Positions 27,904-36,120 of a DNA stretch of 64,000 nucleotides are shown here, piece after piece. Origin of the DNA: Planctomycetota bacterium (GTDB taxonomy: Bacteria > Planctomycetota > UBA1135 > GCA-002686595). Below the pieces are notes generated by a model that was given only the letters and a program-made list of their open reading frames with translations, was not told where the DNA came from and ran no database searches. The position numbers and the translations under genes are program-made. Numbering within the stretch: the first letter of the stretch is position 1; each line of letters opens with the position of its first letter. The stretch covers positions 372,001-436,000 of the forward strand of contig JADJLZ010000006.1 of assembly GCA_016709875.1 (NCBI GenBank), read 5' to 3'.

Positions 27904-28755
27904 TCAGGCCGCCTGCTTCACGAACCTGTCCGTGAAGAGCTTGGCCTGCGTCAGGCTCATCCCGCGCTCGTGCCTCAGCAGGGCCACCGCGTCGAGCCGC
28001 ATTCCGCGCTCGCACAGCGCCTGCACGCGCTGCTCCAGCGCCCCGCCCAGGTCGCGATCCAGGTCCACTTCGCGATCGGGCGCGACCTCGACCAGCGTTC
28101 CGAGCGTGCGCAGCATGCGGCGGCCCAGGTATTCCAGCTGGAGCACTCCCGGTCGCGCGACGATCACGGGAGTCTCGTTGAAGCGCGAGTTGTAGGGGAT
28201 GCCGAGGAAACGTTGCCGCGGCCCGGGATCCTTCTGCTCGGCGGCGAGACGTTCAGCGATCGGGGTCGTGTCGACGCCGGCGAGTTCGATCTCGATGCGG
28301 TAGCTGTACACGCGCGAACGATCGTGCGCGTCTGCGCTCGAGCGGCTCTCGCGCACACGGCGCACGCGTGAGACCTCGCTCGCTTCGAGCCACAGGATCG
28401 TGGGCACGTCCTTGCGGAAGTGGAAGTTGCGGAAGGAGCGCAGCTGGATCGCCAGGCCGCTCCCCCCGACGCGCAGCAGCCAGTTCGAGGGCAGCAGCGC
28501 CGCTTGCGCGCTCGCGCGTGCGGCTTGCAGCACGAGCAGCCACAAGAGCCCCGCGAGCAGGGCGAGCGGACCGGCGATGATCCACAGGAACCAAGGCAGC
28601 GGGTGCAGGCTCTGCATGAGCGTGCTCCAGCACAGCGCCGCCCCGAACACCGGCGCGGCGATCAGCGCGAGCAGCACGAAGGCGCCGACCGCGCTGTGGC
28701 GCAGGACGCGCTCGCTGGGGACCTCGGGGAGTTCGTCGGGGCGGAGGAGGCGCAC
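27904..28755 (-). CDS. Unknown membrane protein with an L7/L12-like C-terminal motif
   Basis: I cannot name this 283-residue protein. Two membrane segments lie near residues 22-44 and 52-76, followed by a cytoplasmic or periplasmic domain that opens with beta-rich sequence (NWLLRVGGSGLAIQLRSF), resembling a pleckstrin-like fold. The last 40 residues, CERGMRLDAVALLRHERGMS followed by LTQAKLF, resemble the C-terminal domain of ribosomal protein L7/L12 (pattern GxKxxAIKLxRxxTGLGLKEAK), a fold that also occurs as an add-on in other proteins. The start is a GTG. It converges with the S9 peptidase across the repeat cluster. Confidence 0.6.
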   Translation of the reverse strand: MRLLRPDELPEVPSERVLRHSAVGAFVLLALIAAPVFGAALCWSTLMQSLHPLPWFLWIIAGPLALLAGLLWLLVLQAARASAQAALLPSNWLLRVGGSGLAIQLRSFRNFHFRKDVPTILWLEASEVSRVRRVRESRSSADAHDRSRVYSYRIEIELAGVDTTPIAERLAAEQKDPGPRQRFLGIPYNSRFNETPVIVARPGVLQLEYLGRRMLRTLGTLVEVAPDREVDLDRDLGGALEQRVQALCERGMRLDAVALLRHERGMSLTQAKLFTDRFVKQAA

Positions 28756-28813
28756 TCATGACCCGATCGGCCGCGGGCCGCGCGCGGCTTGAGCGCGGGC
28801 CCCACGCGCGCGC

Positions 28814-28819
28814 TAGACT
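28814..28819 (+). promoter_or_regulatory. -10 box TAGACT for the lipoprotein gene
   Basis: TAGACT lies 18 nt before ATG 28838; AGGAG at 28827-28831 follows, so a short leader with a Shine-Dalgarno sequence is predicted. Confidence 0.4.
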
Positions 28820-28837
28820 CGGCCCCAGGAGCCTCCC

Positions 28838-29566
28838 ATGCGACTCGAATCCCGCTGCCAGACCCTGCTCGCCATCCCGTTGCTCGTCCTCGCCGGCTGC
28901 GCCGGTACGCGAGCGGAGTCCGCGCCCGGGACTGACGCAGAGGGCTGGCTGGTCGAGTTCGAGGTCGACCCGAGCGACTGGAGCGCGACCGGCCGCAACG
29001 ACTACTTCGTGCTCGAGCCGGGCTACCAGTTGGTGCTCGAGAACGAGCGCAAGACCGGGACGCTCGTGATCACGGTGCTCGAGGAGACGCGCCTGGTCGA
29101 CAACGTGGAGACGCGTGTGGTCGAGGAGCGCGAGACGGCCTTCGGCAAGCTCAAGGAGGTCTCGCGCAACTACTTCGCGATGTCGAAGAGCACGCGCGAC
29201 ATCTACTACTTCGGCGAGGAGGTCGACATGTACAAGGACGGCGTCGTCAGCTCGCACGAAGGCAGCTGGGAGTCCGGCCGCGACCTCGCGCTCTTCGGCC
29301 TGGCGATCCCCGGCAAGCTCGCGGTCGGCGACAAGTGGTATCAGGAGGAGGCGCCCGACGTCGCGCTCGACCGCAGCGAGGTGCTCGCGCTCGACGCGCG
29401 CTTCGACTGTCCCGCGGGCAAGTTCTCGAACTGCCTCGAGGTGCAGGAGACAACGCCGCTGGAGTACGACACGCAGGAGAAAAAGCTCTACGCGCCCGGC
29501 GTCGGCCTCGTGAAGGACGGCAGCCTGCGCCTGGTCTCCTACGGCAAGGCTGCGGCGGGGCGCTGA
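28838..29566 (+). CDS. Lipoprotein of unknown function
   Basis: The 242-residue protein has a type II signal peptide with lipobox LVLAGC (Cys about residue 20), so it should be lipidated and held at a membrane. The mature part is beta-rich (DYFVLEPGYQLVLEN, TLVITVLEETRLVDNVETRV) and includes a region with FDCPAGKFSNCLEVQETTPL, which resembles proteins that describe themselves as bulk-content carriers with a single disulphide. I do not recognise a functional family. It converges on a glycosyltransferase 6 bp away. Confidence 0.65.
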   Translation: MRLESRCQTLLAIPLLVLAGCAGTRAESAPGTDAEGWLVEFEVDPSDWSATGRNDYFVLEPGYQLVLENERKTGTLVITVLEETRLVDNVETRVVEERETAFGKLKEVSRNYFAMSKSTRDIYYFGEEVDMYKDGVVSSHEGSWESGRDLALFGLAIPGKLAVGDKWYQEEAPDVALDRSEVLALDARFDCPAGKFSNCLEVQETTPLEYDTQEKKLYAPGVGLVKDGSLRLVSYGKAAAGR

Positions 29567-29572
29567 GGGCTT

Positions 29573-30694
29573 TCAGCGCGCCAGCGCGCGCTCGTACTCC
29601 TCGCGGTAGGCCGCGAGCATCGCCTCGAAGGTATAACGCTCCTCGACACGCGCGCGGTTCGCGGCACCGAGCTGCGCGCTCTGCTCGCGGTCCTTCAGCA
29701 GTTCGGTCAGCTTCTCCGCCATCGGCCACGCGGTCTCGTGCTCCTCGAGCGGGAGCACGAACTCGCCCTGCGCGTCGGGCAGCATCGCGCGCACGTCACC
29801 GACGTCGGTCGCGACCACCGGCAGCGCGCAGGCCATGGCCTCGATCAGCGCGACCGGCATCTGCTCGGTGTCGGAGCTGAGCGCGAACAGGTCCAGCGCG
29901 CGGTAGTAGGGGATCGGATCGCTCTGGTGTCCGACGAAATGCACGTGGCCGTAGAGCGCGGGCAGGCTCGCGGCCAGGCGCTCGAGCTCCGGCCGCTCGG
30001 GCCCGTCGCCGAGGACCAGCACGTGCATCCCGAGCTCGCGCTCGACGCGCGCGGCCGCGCGCAGGAGTCGGGCGGGGTTCTTCTCGGGCCGCAGGTGGCC
30101 GACGTACCCGATCAGCGGCGCCTCGAGCGGGATGCCGAGCTGCGCGCGCAGCTGGGGATTGCCATCGCGCGCGGCGAAGCGCTCGAAGCGGATGCCGTTG
30201 GGAATGCAGCGCAGCTGCTCGGCCGCGAGCTTCCAGCGCTCGCGCGCGATGCCGGCGAGCTTCTGCGAGGGCACGATCACGCGCGCGGTCCCGGGCAGGA
30301 AGATCTTCCGGAAGAGCTCGCGCCGGCGCTTGTAGGCCTGTGTCTCGTCGGCGTTGAAGCCGTCCTCGTGGTGCAGGATGCGCTTGCGCCCGAGCGTGCG
30401 CGCGGCGACGACCGTGTCGAAGGCGCCCCAGTTGTAGGTGCACACCAGATCCGGTTCGTGCTCCTTCAGGAGCGCGCGCATGCGCCGCACGGTCGCGAAG
30501 GAGCCGGCCTTGGGCGGGCTGTCGAGGAAGGCGACCGGCGCGTCCGCCGTGAGCTCCGCGCGCGCGCTCGTGCGGCCGTCCATGGCGACGATCGTGTGGC
30601 GCCAGCCCGGCGGCAACCCGTGGATCAGGTTGACCGTGCGCATCTCGGGCCCGGCGGGCACGAAGGTCGAGAAGACATGCAGGAGGTGCGGCAC
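29573..30694 (-). CDS. Glycosyltransferase family 4
   Basis: The 373-residue protein is a GT-B fold sugar transferase. The N-terminal half carries HVFSTFVPAGPEMRTVNLIHG and SFATVRRMRALLKEHEPDLV. The C-terminal half has the GT4 donor-binding signature, IGYVGHLRPEKNPARLLRAA near residue 195 and the EX7E-type region EQMPVALIEAMACALPVVAT near 280. It uses a nucleotide-sugar donor at the cytoplasmic face, probably for polysaccharide or glycolipid synthesis. The start is a GTG. No glycan cluster surrounds it; a second GT4 gene lies at 51508-52626. Confidence 0.88.
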   Translation of the reverse strand: MPHLLHVFSTFVPAGPEMRTVNLIHGLPPGWRHTIVAMDGRTSARAELTADAPVAFLDSPPKAGSFATVRRMRALLKEHEPDLVCTYNWGAFDTVVAARTLGRKRILHHEDGFNADETQAYKRRRELFRKIFLPGTARVIVPSQKLAGIARERWKLAAEQLRCIPNGIRFERFAARDGNPQLRAQLGIPLEAPLIGYVGHLRPEKNPARLLRAAARVERELGMHVLVLGDGPERPELERLAASLPALYGHVHFVGHQSDPIPYYRALDLFALSSDTEQMPVALIEAMACALPVVATDVGDVRAMLPDAQGEFVLPLEEHETAWPMAEKLTELLKDREQSAQLGAANRARVEERYTFEAMLAAYREEYERALAR

Positions 30695-30783
30695 GGAGGT
30701 GGTCTTACCAAAGCCGCCCGTGCGGGGCGAGCCGCGGGGAGCGGGTCAGGGCTGTGCGCGAGAGCCGGAAGTGCAGCGGCCGC

Positions 30784-32016
30784 CTAGCGCGCACGCTGAT
30801 CGAACACGCGCGCGCCCTCGACGAAGACCTGCTCGATGCGCGTGCGCGGGTCGAGCGGATCGCCGTCGAGCACGAGGAAGTCCGCGTCCTTGCCCGGCTC
30901 GAGGCTGCCGACGCGCTTTTCGATGCCGGCGACGATCGCGGGCACGATCGTCAACCCCTTCACGCCCTGCAGTTCGCTCGCGTCGAAGCCGTAGCGCGCG
31001 CTGACCGCCGCCTGCAGCGGCAATTCCTCGCCCGGCACGACGGGCGCGTCGGTGTTGAAGCCCACGAGCTCCATGCCGCGCTTCTGGTACTCGCCCGCGA
31101 TGCCGACGATGCGCCCGTCGGTGTCCAGGCCGTGGCCGCCGGGCACGTCGATCTCGCGCGGGCCGCTGATGGTCGCGACGCCCAGCGCAAGCGCCTGCTC
31201 GGTCGCGAGGTAGCCCTTCCACTCGCCGTGGTCGATGTAGACGTCGATGCCGAACTCGCCGCGGATGATGCGCAGCGACTGCATCACGAGCTGGTAGAGC
31301 TGCGTGTGCGTCGAGACCTGGGTGCGCTTGGCGGCGAGATCCTCGAAGACGTCGAAGCGCGGGTCGCGTTCGCGTGCGGGATCGGCGGCGCGCTCCTTCG
31401 CGTAGTGCATCCCGCGCGCGAGCTCGCCGCGGATGTGGTAGTTCATCATTCCGCGGCCCATGCCGTAGGCCCAGCGCGTGGGGTTGTCGCCCTGCGCGAT
31501 CTTCAGGCTGCCCGGATCGCGCACTTTCATCTCCTCGAAGCGCGAGGGCGATGTCTTGAGCAGGATGCCCGCGCCGCTGATGTTCGTGCCCGAGCCCGGG
31601 ATGAAGAGCACGGTCGTCACGCCGGCCTCGAGGATGCGCTGCAGCGCCGGGTTGCGCGGCACGACGGTGCTCGAGACGCGCAGGCCGGTGTTGAGCTGCA
31701 AGACCATGTCGTTGATATCGCCGCTCGAGCCGCCCAGGTGGCTGTGCAGGTCGATCATGCCGGGCATGATCCAGCGCGCGCCGAGGTCGACGATCTGGTA
31801 GCCGGAGGGCACAGTCGCATCGCGCGCGGGCAGGACCTTCTCGACCCTCCCGTCCTTCACGAGCACGAGCGCGTGGTCGAGGAAGCCCGGACCGTGGCGC
31901 TCGCAAGTGAGCACCTTCGCGGCGCGGTACGCGATCGTGCGCGGCGACGCGGCGGGCGCGGAAACCGGGGCGGGCGACTGCAGGACGAGCGTGGCGAGCA
32001 GTGCGAGGAGCGGCAT
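30784..32016 (-). CDS. Secreted amidohydrolase family protein
   Basis: The 410-residue protein has a short signal-like N-terminus (MPLLALLATLVLQSPAPVSA) followed by an amidohydrolase fold: small beta domain (YRAAKVLTCERHGPGFLDHA), the first metal motif MIDLHSHLGG with HXH, additional histidines in VSTHTQLYQLV and VYIDHGEWKG, GFNTDAPVV with the conserved aspartate, and the closing SLEPGKDADFLVLDGDPL typical of the family. It likely hydrolyses a cyclic amide or similar bond outside the cytoplasm; the substrate is unknown. The ATG lies 9 nt after TAGGAT, so the message may be nearly leaderless. Confidence 0.85.
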   Translation of the reverse strand: MPLLALLATLVLQSPAPVSAPAASPRTIAYRAAKVLTCERHGPGFLDHALVLVKDGRVEKVLPARDATVPSGYQIVDLGARWIMPGMIDLHSHLGGSSGDINDMVLQLNTGLRVSSTVVPRNPALQRILEAGVTTVLFIPGSGTNISGAGILLKTSPSRFEEMKVRDPGSLKIAQGDNPTRWAYGMGRGMMNYHIRGELARGMHYAKERAADPARERDPRFDVFEDLAAKRTQVSTHTQLYQLVMQSLRIIRGEFGIDVYIDHGEWKGYLATEQALALGVATISGPREIDVPGGHGLDTDGRIVGIAGEYQKRGMELVGFNTDAPVVPGEELPLQAAVSARYGFDASELQGVKGLTIVPAIVAGIEKRVGSLEPGKDADFLVLDGDPLDPRTRIEQVFVEGARVFDQRAR

Positions 32017-32025
32017 GGCGCCGAA

Positions 32026-32031
32026 ATCCTA
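32026..32031 (-). promoter_or_regulatory. -10 box TAGGAT, gap 9 nt to ATG 32016
   Basis: On the minus strand TAGGAT ends 9 nt before the amidohydrolase ATG and overlaps the last codons of the upstream fusion gene (GCGCTAGGAT contains its stop codon). No Shine-Dalgarno sequence follows. Confidence 0.5.
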
Positions 32032-34218
32032 GCGCTTGTAGATCCGGATCGCCTTCTCGAGCAGCTCCTGCGTTCCCTCGACGGGCTTCCAGCCGAGTTC
32101 CTCGCGCGCGAGGGTGCAGCCGAAGCTCACGTCGAGCGCGCGGCAGCGCAGGTCGTGCAGGCTGGGGAACTCGACGCCCGCTCGGCGGCCGGCCTTCTTG
32201 ACCAGCCACTTGCCGATTTCCATCCACCACGAGAGCAAGAGCGAGCGCGGGTGGAAGGCGATCGGGCGGCCGGTGGCCTTGGCGAGCTCAGCGACGATGT
32301 CGCGCGCGCACAGGCTCGGCTGCGCGCACAGGTTGAGCGCCTTGCCGTCGAGCGAGTAGCCGGGGTGCGTCGCGAGCTTCGCCAGCGCGTCGGCGACGTC
32401 GTCCACCCACACCAGCGGCAACGCGTGCGCGCCCTCGCCCCAGCCGATGCAGTGGTTGTCGCGCGCCCACATGCCGTAGCCGGAGTGCTGCATCGGCGTG
32501 CCGGCGCCGATCACGATGCCCGGGCGCACGATCGTGAGCGGCAGCCCGCGCGTCTTGTGCAGTTCGAGGAGCGCTTGCTCGGTCGCAATCTTCCCGCGCG
32601 AGTAGAGCGGACGCTGTTCCGGTTGCGCATCGGTCGCGAGCGAGTCGTCGAGGGCCTTGCCGCCGCTCGCGCTGGTGTCGAGCGCGGCGATCGAGGAGAC
32701 GTAGACGAAGCGCTTGACGCGCGCGGCGAGCGCGAGCTCGGCCGTGCGCACGGAGCCCTTGACCATCGCGCTCTCGACCTCGGCCCAGGTGTCGCCGCCG
32801 CCGGTCGCGAGCTGGATCACGACCTCGGCGCCCTCGAAGGCGCGCGCGAGGCCCTGGGCGTCGTCGAGCGCGGCCTGGAAGAGGCGCGCGCGGCCTTCGC
32901 GCACGATCTCGCCGATCCGCGGCGGCAGTCCGCTCACGCGCCGGGCGACGATCGTCACCGCTCGGCCGGCCTCGAGCAGCTTCTCGACCGTGCGCTTGCC
33001 GATGAAACCCGTCGCCCCGATCAGCACGACCTCGCCCGCGCGCACCGGACCGGGTTCGGGCAGCGGCGGCTCGCGCAGCGCTTGCGGCGGAGCGGGGGCG
33101 GCGGCGGCCTCGCACCACTCGAGCACCTGCGCGGCGCGCTCGCCGTCGCAGGGCACCGGCAAGCCGGCGCGCAGCGCGTTGTAGAAGGCGTGGATCGCGT
33201 TGTGCATCCCGACCCAGAACGCGTCGCGCCGCGGTCCGATGCCGAGCGTGAACTTGAGATAGGAGGAGAGCACGCGCCGCGCGTCGGAGCGCAGCGCGTC
33301 CGCGCGACCCTGGCTGGCGCGGTAGCTGTTCCAGAACTCGAGCCAGGAGCTCTTCTGCTCGCCCGAGAGCGTGTCGTGGATCAGGTCCGCCTCGAGCGAG
33401 CCGTCGGAGCCGATCACCTGGATCGTGCTGCGCGGGACGCCCTGGCCGAAGCCCAGGAAGAGCTGCGCCGTGCCGCGTTCGGCGACGGCCGAGAGCGACC
33501 AGCGGTCGACGAAGAGCTGTCCGGTCTCGAGCTCGCGCGTCGAGAGCGCGTGCGCCTGCGAGCTCTTCACGCGGCCGAGCAGCGCGTGCACCTGGCTGAG
33601 CGGATGCACGGCCTGTTCGAAGACGATGTTGCGCGGCGAGCGGAACATCCAGTGTGAGAAGTTGCCTGCATCCAGCTGCGCGAGCGGCAGGTTCCAGGTC
33701 GACTGCACGTGCTCGACGCGGCCGATCTCACCCGCCTCGACGCGCGCGCGCAGGCGCGCGAAGGCGGGATGGAAGACGTTGTTGTGGTGCGCGCCGAGGG
33801 GCAGCTCGCGCTCGCGCGCCTGGCGGTCCAGCTCGAGCGCCTCGCTCGAGGAGAGCGCCGCCGGCTTCTCGATGTAGGCGCCGATCGAGAGGTCGAAGAG
33901 CAGGCGCACCAGTCGCGCGTGCTGGTCGGGCGGCACGAGCACGTGCGCGACGTCGATGCGCAGCTCGGAGAGCTCGACCAGCTCCGCGAAGGCGTGCGGC
34001 ACGCCATGGCGCGCCGCCAGACGCCGCGCGCGTTCGAGATCGCGGTCCACGATCGCCACGAGCTCCACGAAGGGCAGCGTGCGCAGGATCGTGAGGTGGT
34101 ACTCGGCGATCATCCCCGCACCCACGAGGGCGACGCGGAAACGCGACGAGGGCGTCTTGTCCTGGTGTTCCTGGTCGTACACGCGGGTGGGGGGGGCGGC
34201 GCAGCGCGGGCGCGCCAT
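32029..34218 (-). CDS. Fusion: Gfo/Idh/MocA oxidoreductase plus NAD-dependent epimerase
   Basis: This 729-residue protein joins two NAD(P)-binding enzymes. Residues about 27-385 are a Gfo/Idh/MocA oxidoreductase: FRVALVGAGMIAEYHL (Rossmann), VLVPPDQHA, AYIEKPAALSSSEA with the catalytic EKP lysine, and LPLGAHHNNVFHPAF. Residues about 405-729 are an extended short-chain dehydrogenase/epimerase: VVLIGATGFIGKRTVEKLLE, VYVSSIAALDTS, and YSRGKIATEQ where Tyr and Lys form the YXXXK site. Both domains keep their key residues. The pairing suggests successive oxidation and epimerisation of one sugar, as in nucleotide-sugar pathways. The ATG at 34218 was chosen; the frame stays open upstream but is low complexity. 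Confidence 0.87.
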   Translation of the reverse strand: MARPRCAAPPTRVYDQEHQDKTPSSRFRVALVGAGMIAEYHLTILRTLPFVELVAIVDRDLERARRLAARHGVPHAFAELVELSELRIDVAHVLVPPDQHARLVRLLFDLSIGAYIEKPAALSSSEALELDRQARERELPLGAHHNNVFHPAFARLRARVEAGEIGRVEHVQSTWNLPLAQLDAGNFSHWMFRSPRNIVFEQAVHPLSQVHALLGRVKSSQAHALSTRELETGQLFVDRWSLSAVAERGTAQLFLGFGQGVPRSTIQVIGSDGSLEADLIHDTLSGEQKSSWLEFWNSYRASQGRADALRSDARRVLSSYLKFTLGIGPRRDAFWVGMHNAIHAFYNALRAGLPVPCDGERAAQVLEWCEAAAAPAPPQALREPPLPEPGPVRAGEVVLIGATGFIGKRTVEKLLEAGRAVTIVARRVSGLPPRIGEIVREGRARLFQAALDDAQGLARAFEGAEVVIQLATGGGDTWAEVESAMVKGSVRTAELALAARVKRFVYVSSIAALDTSASGGKALDDSLATDAQPEQRPLYSRGKIATEQALLELHKTRGLPLTIVRPGIVIGAGTPMQHSGYGMWARDNHCIGWGEGAHALPLVWVDDVADALAKLATHPGYSLDGKALNLCAQPSLCARDIVAELAKATGRPIAFHPRSLLLSWWMEIGKWLVKKAGRRAGVEFPSLHDLRCRALDVSFGCTLAREELGWKPVEGTQELLEKAIRIYKR

Positions 34219-34393
34219 CGTAGGGATGCCGGGGCGGTGTTCCAGGTGCCGCCGCCGGCGAGCTTGCGGAGGGCCACCTGGAGAGGGCTCTTTCGGACGC
34301 GCAGGGGCTTCGAATGGATCCGCGCGCGCGGAAGCTCTTTCCCGATCCGAACACGGTCGCATTCGGCTCATGCAGCCCCCCGCCGCGGCCGAA

Positions 34394-34412
34394 AAGGAGG
34401 CATCTCCTCCTT
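34394..34412. repeat. Hairpin with a Shine-Dalgarno core, AAGGAGG-CATCT-CCTCCTT
   Basis: A 7-bp perfect stem encloses a 5-nt loop about 235 nt before guaB. The left arm equals a perfect Shine-Dalgarno sequence and the right arm its complement. No start codon is suitably placed downstream, so a direct role in translation is not shown. Confidence 0.5.
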
Positions 34413-34501
34413 CTGGGCCCGACAGGTGCGCTTCGGCGCGCTTGCCGGGCCCTCTTCTTGGTCGCACTGCGCGAGCCTCTGGATTTCGCGCGCGGCGCGG
34501 G

Positions 34502-34507
34502 TAGCAT
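34502..34507 (+). promoter_or_regulatory. Possible guaB promoter -10 box TAGCAT
   Basis: TAGCAT in the context GGGTAGCAT matches the local -10 pattern and would give guaB a leader of about 130 nt. Confidence 0.3.
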
Positions 34508-34645
34508 CTGCGGTTTGCAGCCCCACCCTCGCAGCGCCCGCCTTCGCCTTGTTTGCCGCGGAGGAGTTGCGTGCCGGCCCGCCGCGGTCGGCGGGCGGAT
34601 CGCCCCTGCGCTGCCACCCTCGCCCCTCCGCGGAGGATCCCTGCG

Positions 34646-36103
34646 ATGACCGAATTCCAGTTCCCCGAGGGTCTGACCTTCGACGACGTGCTCCTCGCCC
34701 CGCGCGACTCGGACGTGCTGCCGAAGGACGCGAAGCTCTCGACGCGTTTCTCGCGCAACGTCCCGGTCAACGTCCCGCTCGCCTCGGCGGCGATGGACAC
34801 GGTGACCGAAGAGCGCCTCGCCGTCGCGCTCGCGCGCGAGGGCGGGATCGGCGTGATCCACCGCAACCTCTCGATCGACGCGCAGATCCGCGAGGTCGAC
34901 AAGGTCAAGCGCTCGGCCAACGGCATCATCCTCGACCCGGTGACGCTGCCGCCCTCGGCCACGATCCGCGAGGCGCGCGAGATCATGGCGCGCTACAACA
35001 TCTCGGGCCTGCCGATCGTCGAGGGCAAGACGGTGGTCGGAATCCTGACGCGCCGCGATTGCCGCTTCCAGCAGCGCGACGAGACGCCCGTGGCGCAGAT
35101 CATGACGCGCGAGAACCTCGTCACCGCGCCGCCGGGCACCTCGCTCGAGGAGGCGCGCGAGATGCTCTACAAGCACAAGGTCGAGAAGCTGATCATCGTC
35201 GGGCCCAAGCGCGAGCTGATGGGCCTGATCACGATGAAGGACGTGAACATGCTCTCGGCCTACCCCAACGCCGCGACCGACGCGCGCGGCCGCCTGCGCG
35301 TCGCGGCCGCGGTGGGCGTGATGGACTACGAGCGCTGCGAGGGCCTGGTCAAGGCCGGCGTGGACGTGCTGGTCGTCGACACGGCCCACGGCCACACCTC
35401 GAACGTGGTCAACACGGTCAAGGAGCTGAAGCGCCGCTTCCAGGTCGACGTCGCCGCGGGCAACGTCGCGACCGCCGAGGGCGCGCTGGAACTCGCGCGC
35501 GCGGGCGCCGACGCGGTCAAGGTCGGCATCGGGCCGGGCTCGATCTGCACCACGCGCATCGTTGCGGGCATCGGCGTGCCGCAGCTCTCCGCGATCCTCG
35601 AGTGCGCGCGCGCGCTGCGCGACCAGGGCGTGCCGCTCATCGCCGACGGCGGCATTCGCTTCTCGGGCGACATGGTCAAGGCGCTCGCCGCGGGCGCCTC
35701 GTGCGTGATGCTCGGTTCGCTCTTCGCGGGCCTGGACGAGAGCCCGGGCGAGGCGATCCTCTACAAGGGCCGCTCCTTCAAGGCCGTGCGCGGCATGGGC
35801 TCGCTCGGCGCGATGCAGGCCGGCGGCAAGGAACGCTACCGCCAGGGCGACGTGACCGAGGCCGACAAGCTCGTGCCCGAGGGCATCGAGGGCATGGTGC
35901 CGTACAAGGGCAAGCTCGGTCCCTTCGTCTACCAGCTGTGCGGCGGCGTGCGCGCGGGCATGGGCTACGTCGGCGCGCGCACGATCCCCGAACTGTGGGA
36001 GCGCGCGCGCTTCCTGCGCATCACCAGCGCGGGGATGAAGGAGAGCCATCCGCACGACGTCACGATCACCAAGGAATCGCCCAACTACTTCCACGGCGAC
36101 TGA
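34646..36103 (+). CDS. guaB: IMP dehydrogenase
   Basis: The 485-residue enzyme oxidises IMP to XMP with NAD, the committed step to GMP. It has the N-terminal part of the barrel (FPEGLTFDDVLLAPRDSDVL), two inserted CBS domains at about residues 90-205 (ISGLPIVEGKTVVGILTRRD, VEKLIIVGPKRELMGLITMK), the active-site loop GPGSICTTRIVAG with Cys301, and the flap RYRQGD. Full length for the family. GGAGGA at 34632-34637 lies 8 nt before the ATG. guaA follows 17 bp downstream on the same strand, so the two form an operon. Confidence 0.97.
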   Translation: MTEFQFPEGLTFDDVLLAPRDSDVLPKDAKLSTRFSRNVPVNVPLASAAMDTVTEERLAVALAREGGIGVIHRNLSIDAQIREVDKVKRSANGIILDPVTLPPSATIREAREIMARYNISGLPIVEGKTVVGILTRRDCRFQQRDETPVAQIMTRENLVTAPPGTSLEEAREMLYKHKVEKLIIVGPKRELMGLITMKDVNMLSAYPNAATDARGRLRVAAAVGVMDYERCEGLVKAGVDVLVVDTAHGHTSNVVNTVKELKRRFQVDVAAGNVATAEGALELARAGADAVKVGIGPGSICTTRIVAGIGVPQLSAILECARALRDQGVPLIADGGIRFSGDMVKALAAGASCVMLGSLFAGLDESPGEAILYKGRSFKAVRGMGSLGAMQAGGKERYRQGDVTEADKLVPEGIEGMVPYKGKLGPFVYQLCGGVRAGMGYVGARTIPELWERARFLRITSAGMKESHPHDVTITKESPNYFHGD

Positions 36104-36120
36104 GCAGGCGAACGCGCAGC

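Larger units (their letters stand above)
34219..34645. other. 427-bp divergent region upstream of guaB
   Basis: No supported gene lies here. It contains an inverted repeat AAGGAGG-CATCT-CCTCCTT (34394-34412), a possible -10 box TAGCAT at 34502-34507 and the guaB ribosome-binding site. A 111-residue open frame (34314-34649) is rich in R and P and has no Shine-Dalgarno sequence, so I treat it as chance. I do not see a purine riboswitch. Confidence 0.45.

Noticed and set aside
27607..28371. A 254-codon plus-strand frame across the repeat cluster
   Set aside because: It runs through inverted repeats and then antisense to the membrane protein at 27904-28755.
34314..34649. A 111-codon frame between the fusion gene and guaB
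   Set aside because: Arginine/proline-rich, no Shine-Dalgarno sequence, no family; it also overlaps the guaB start.
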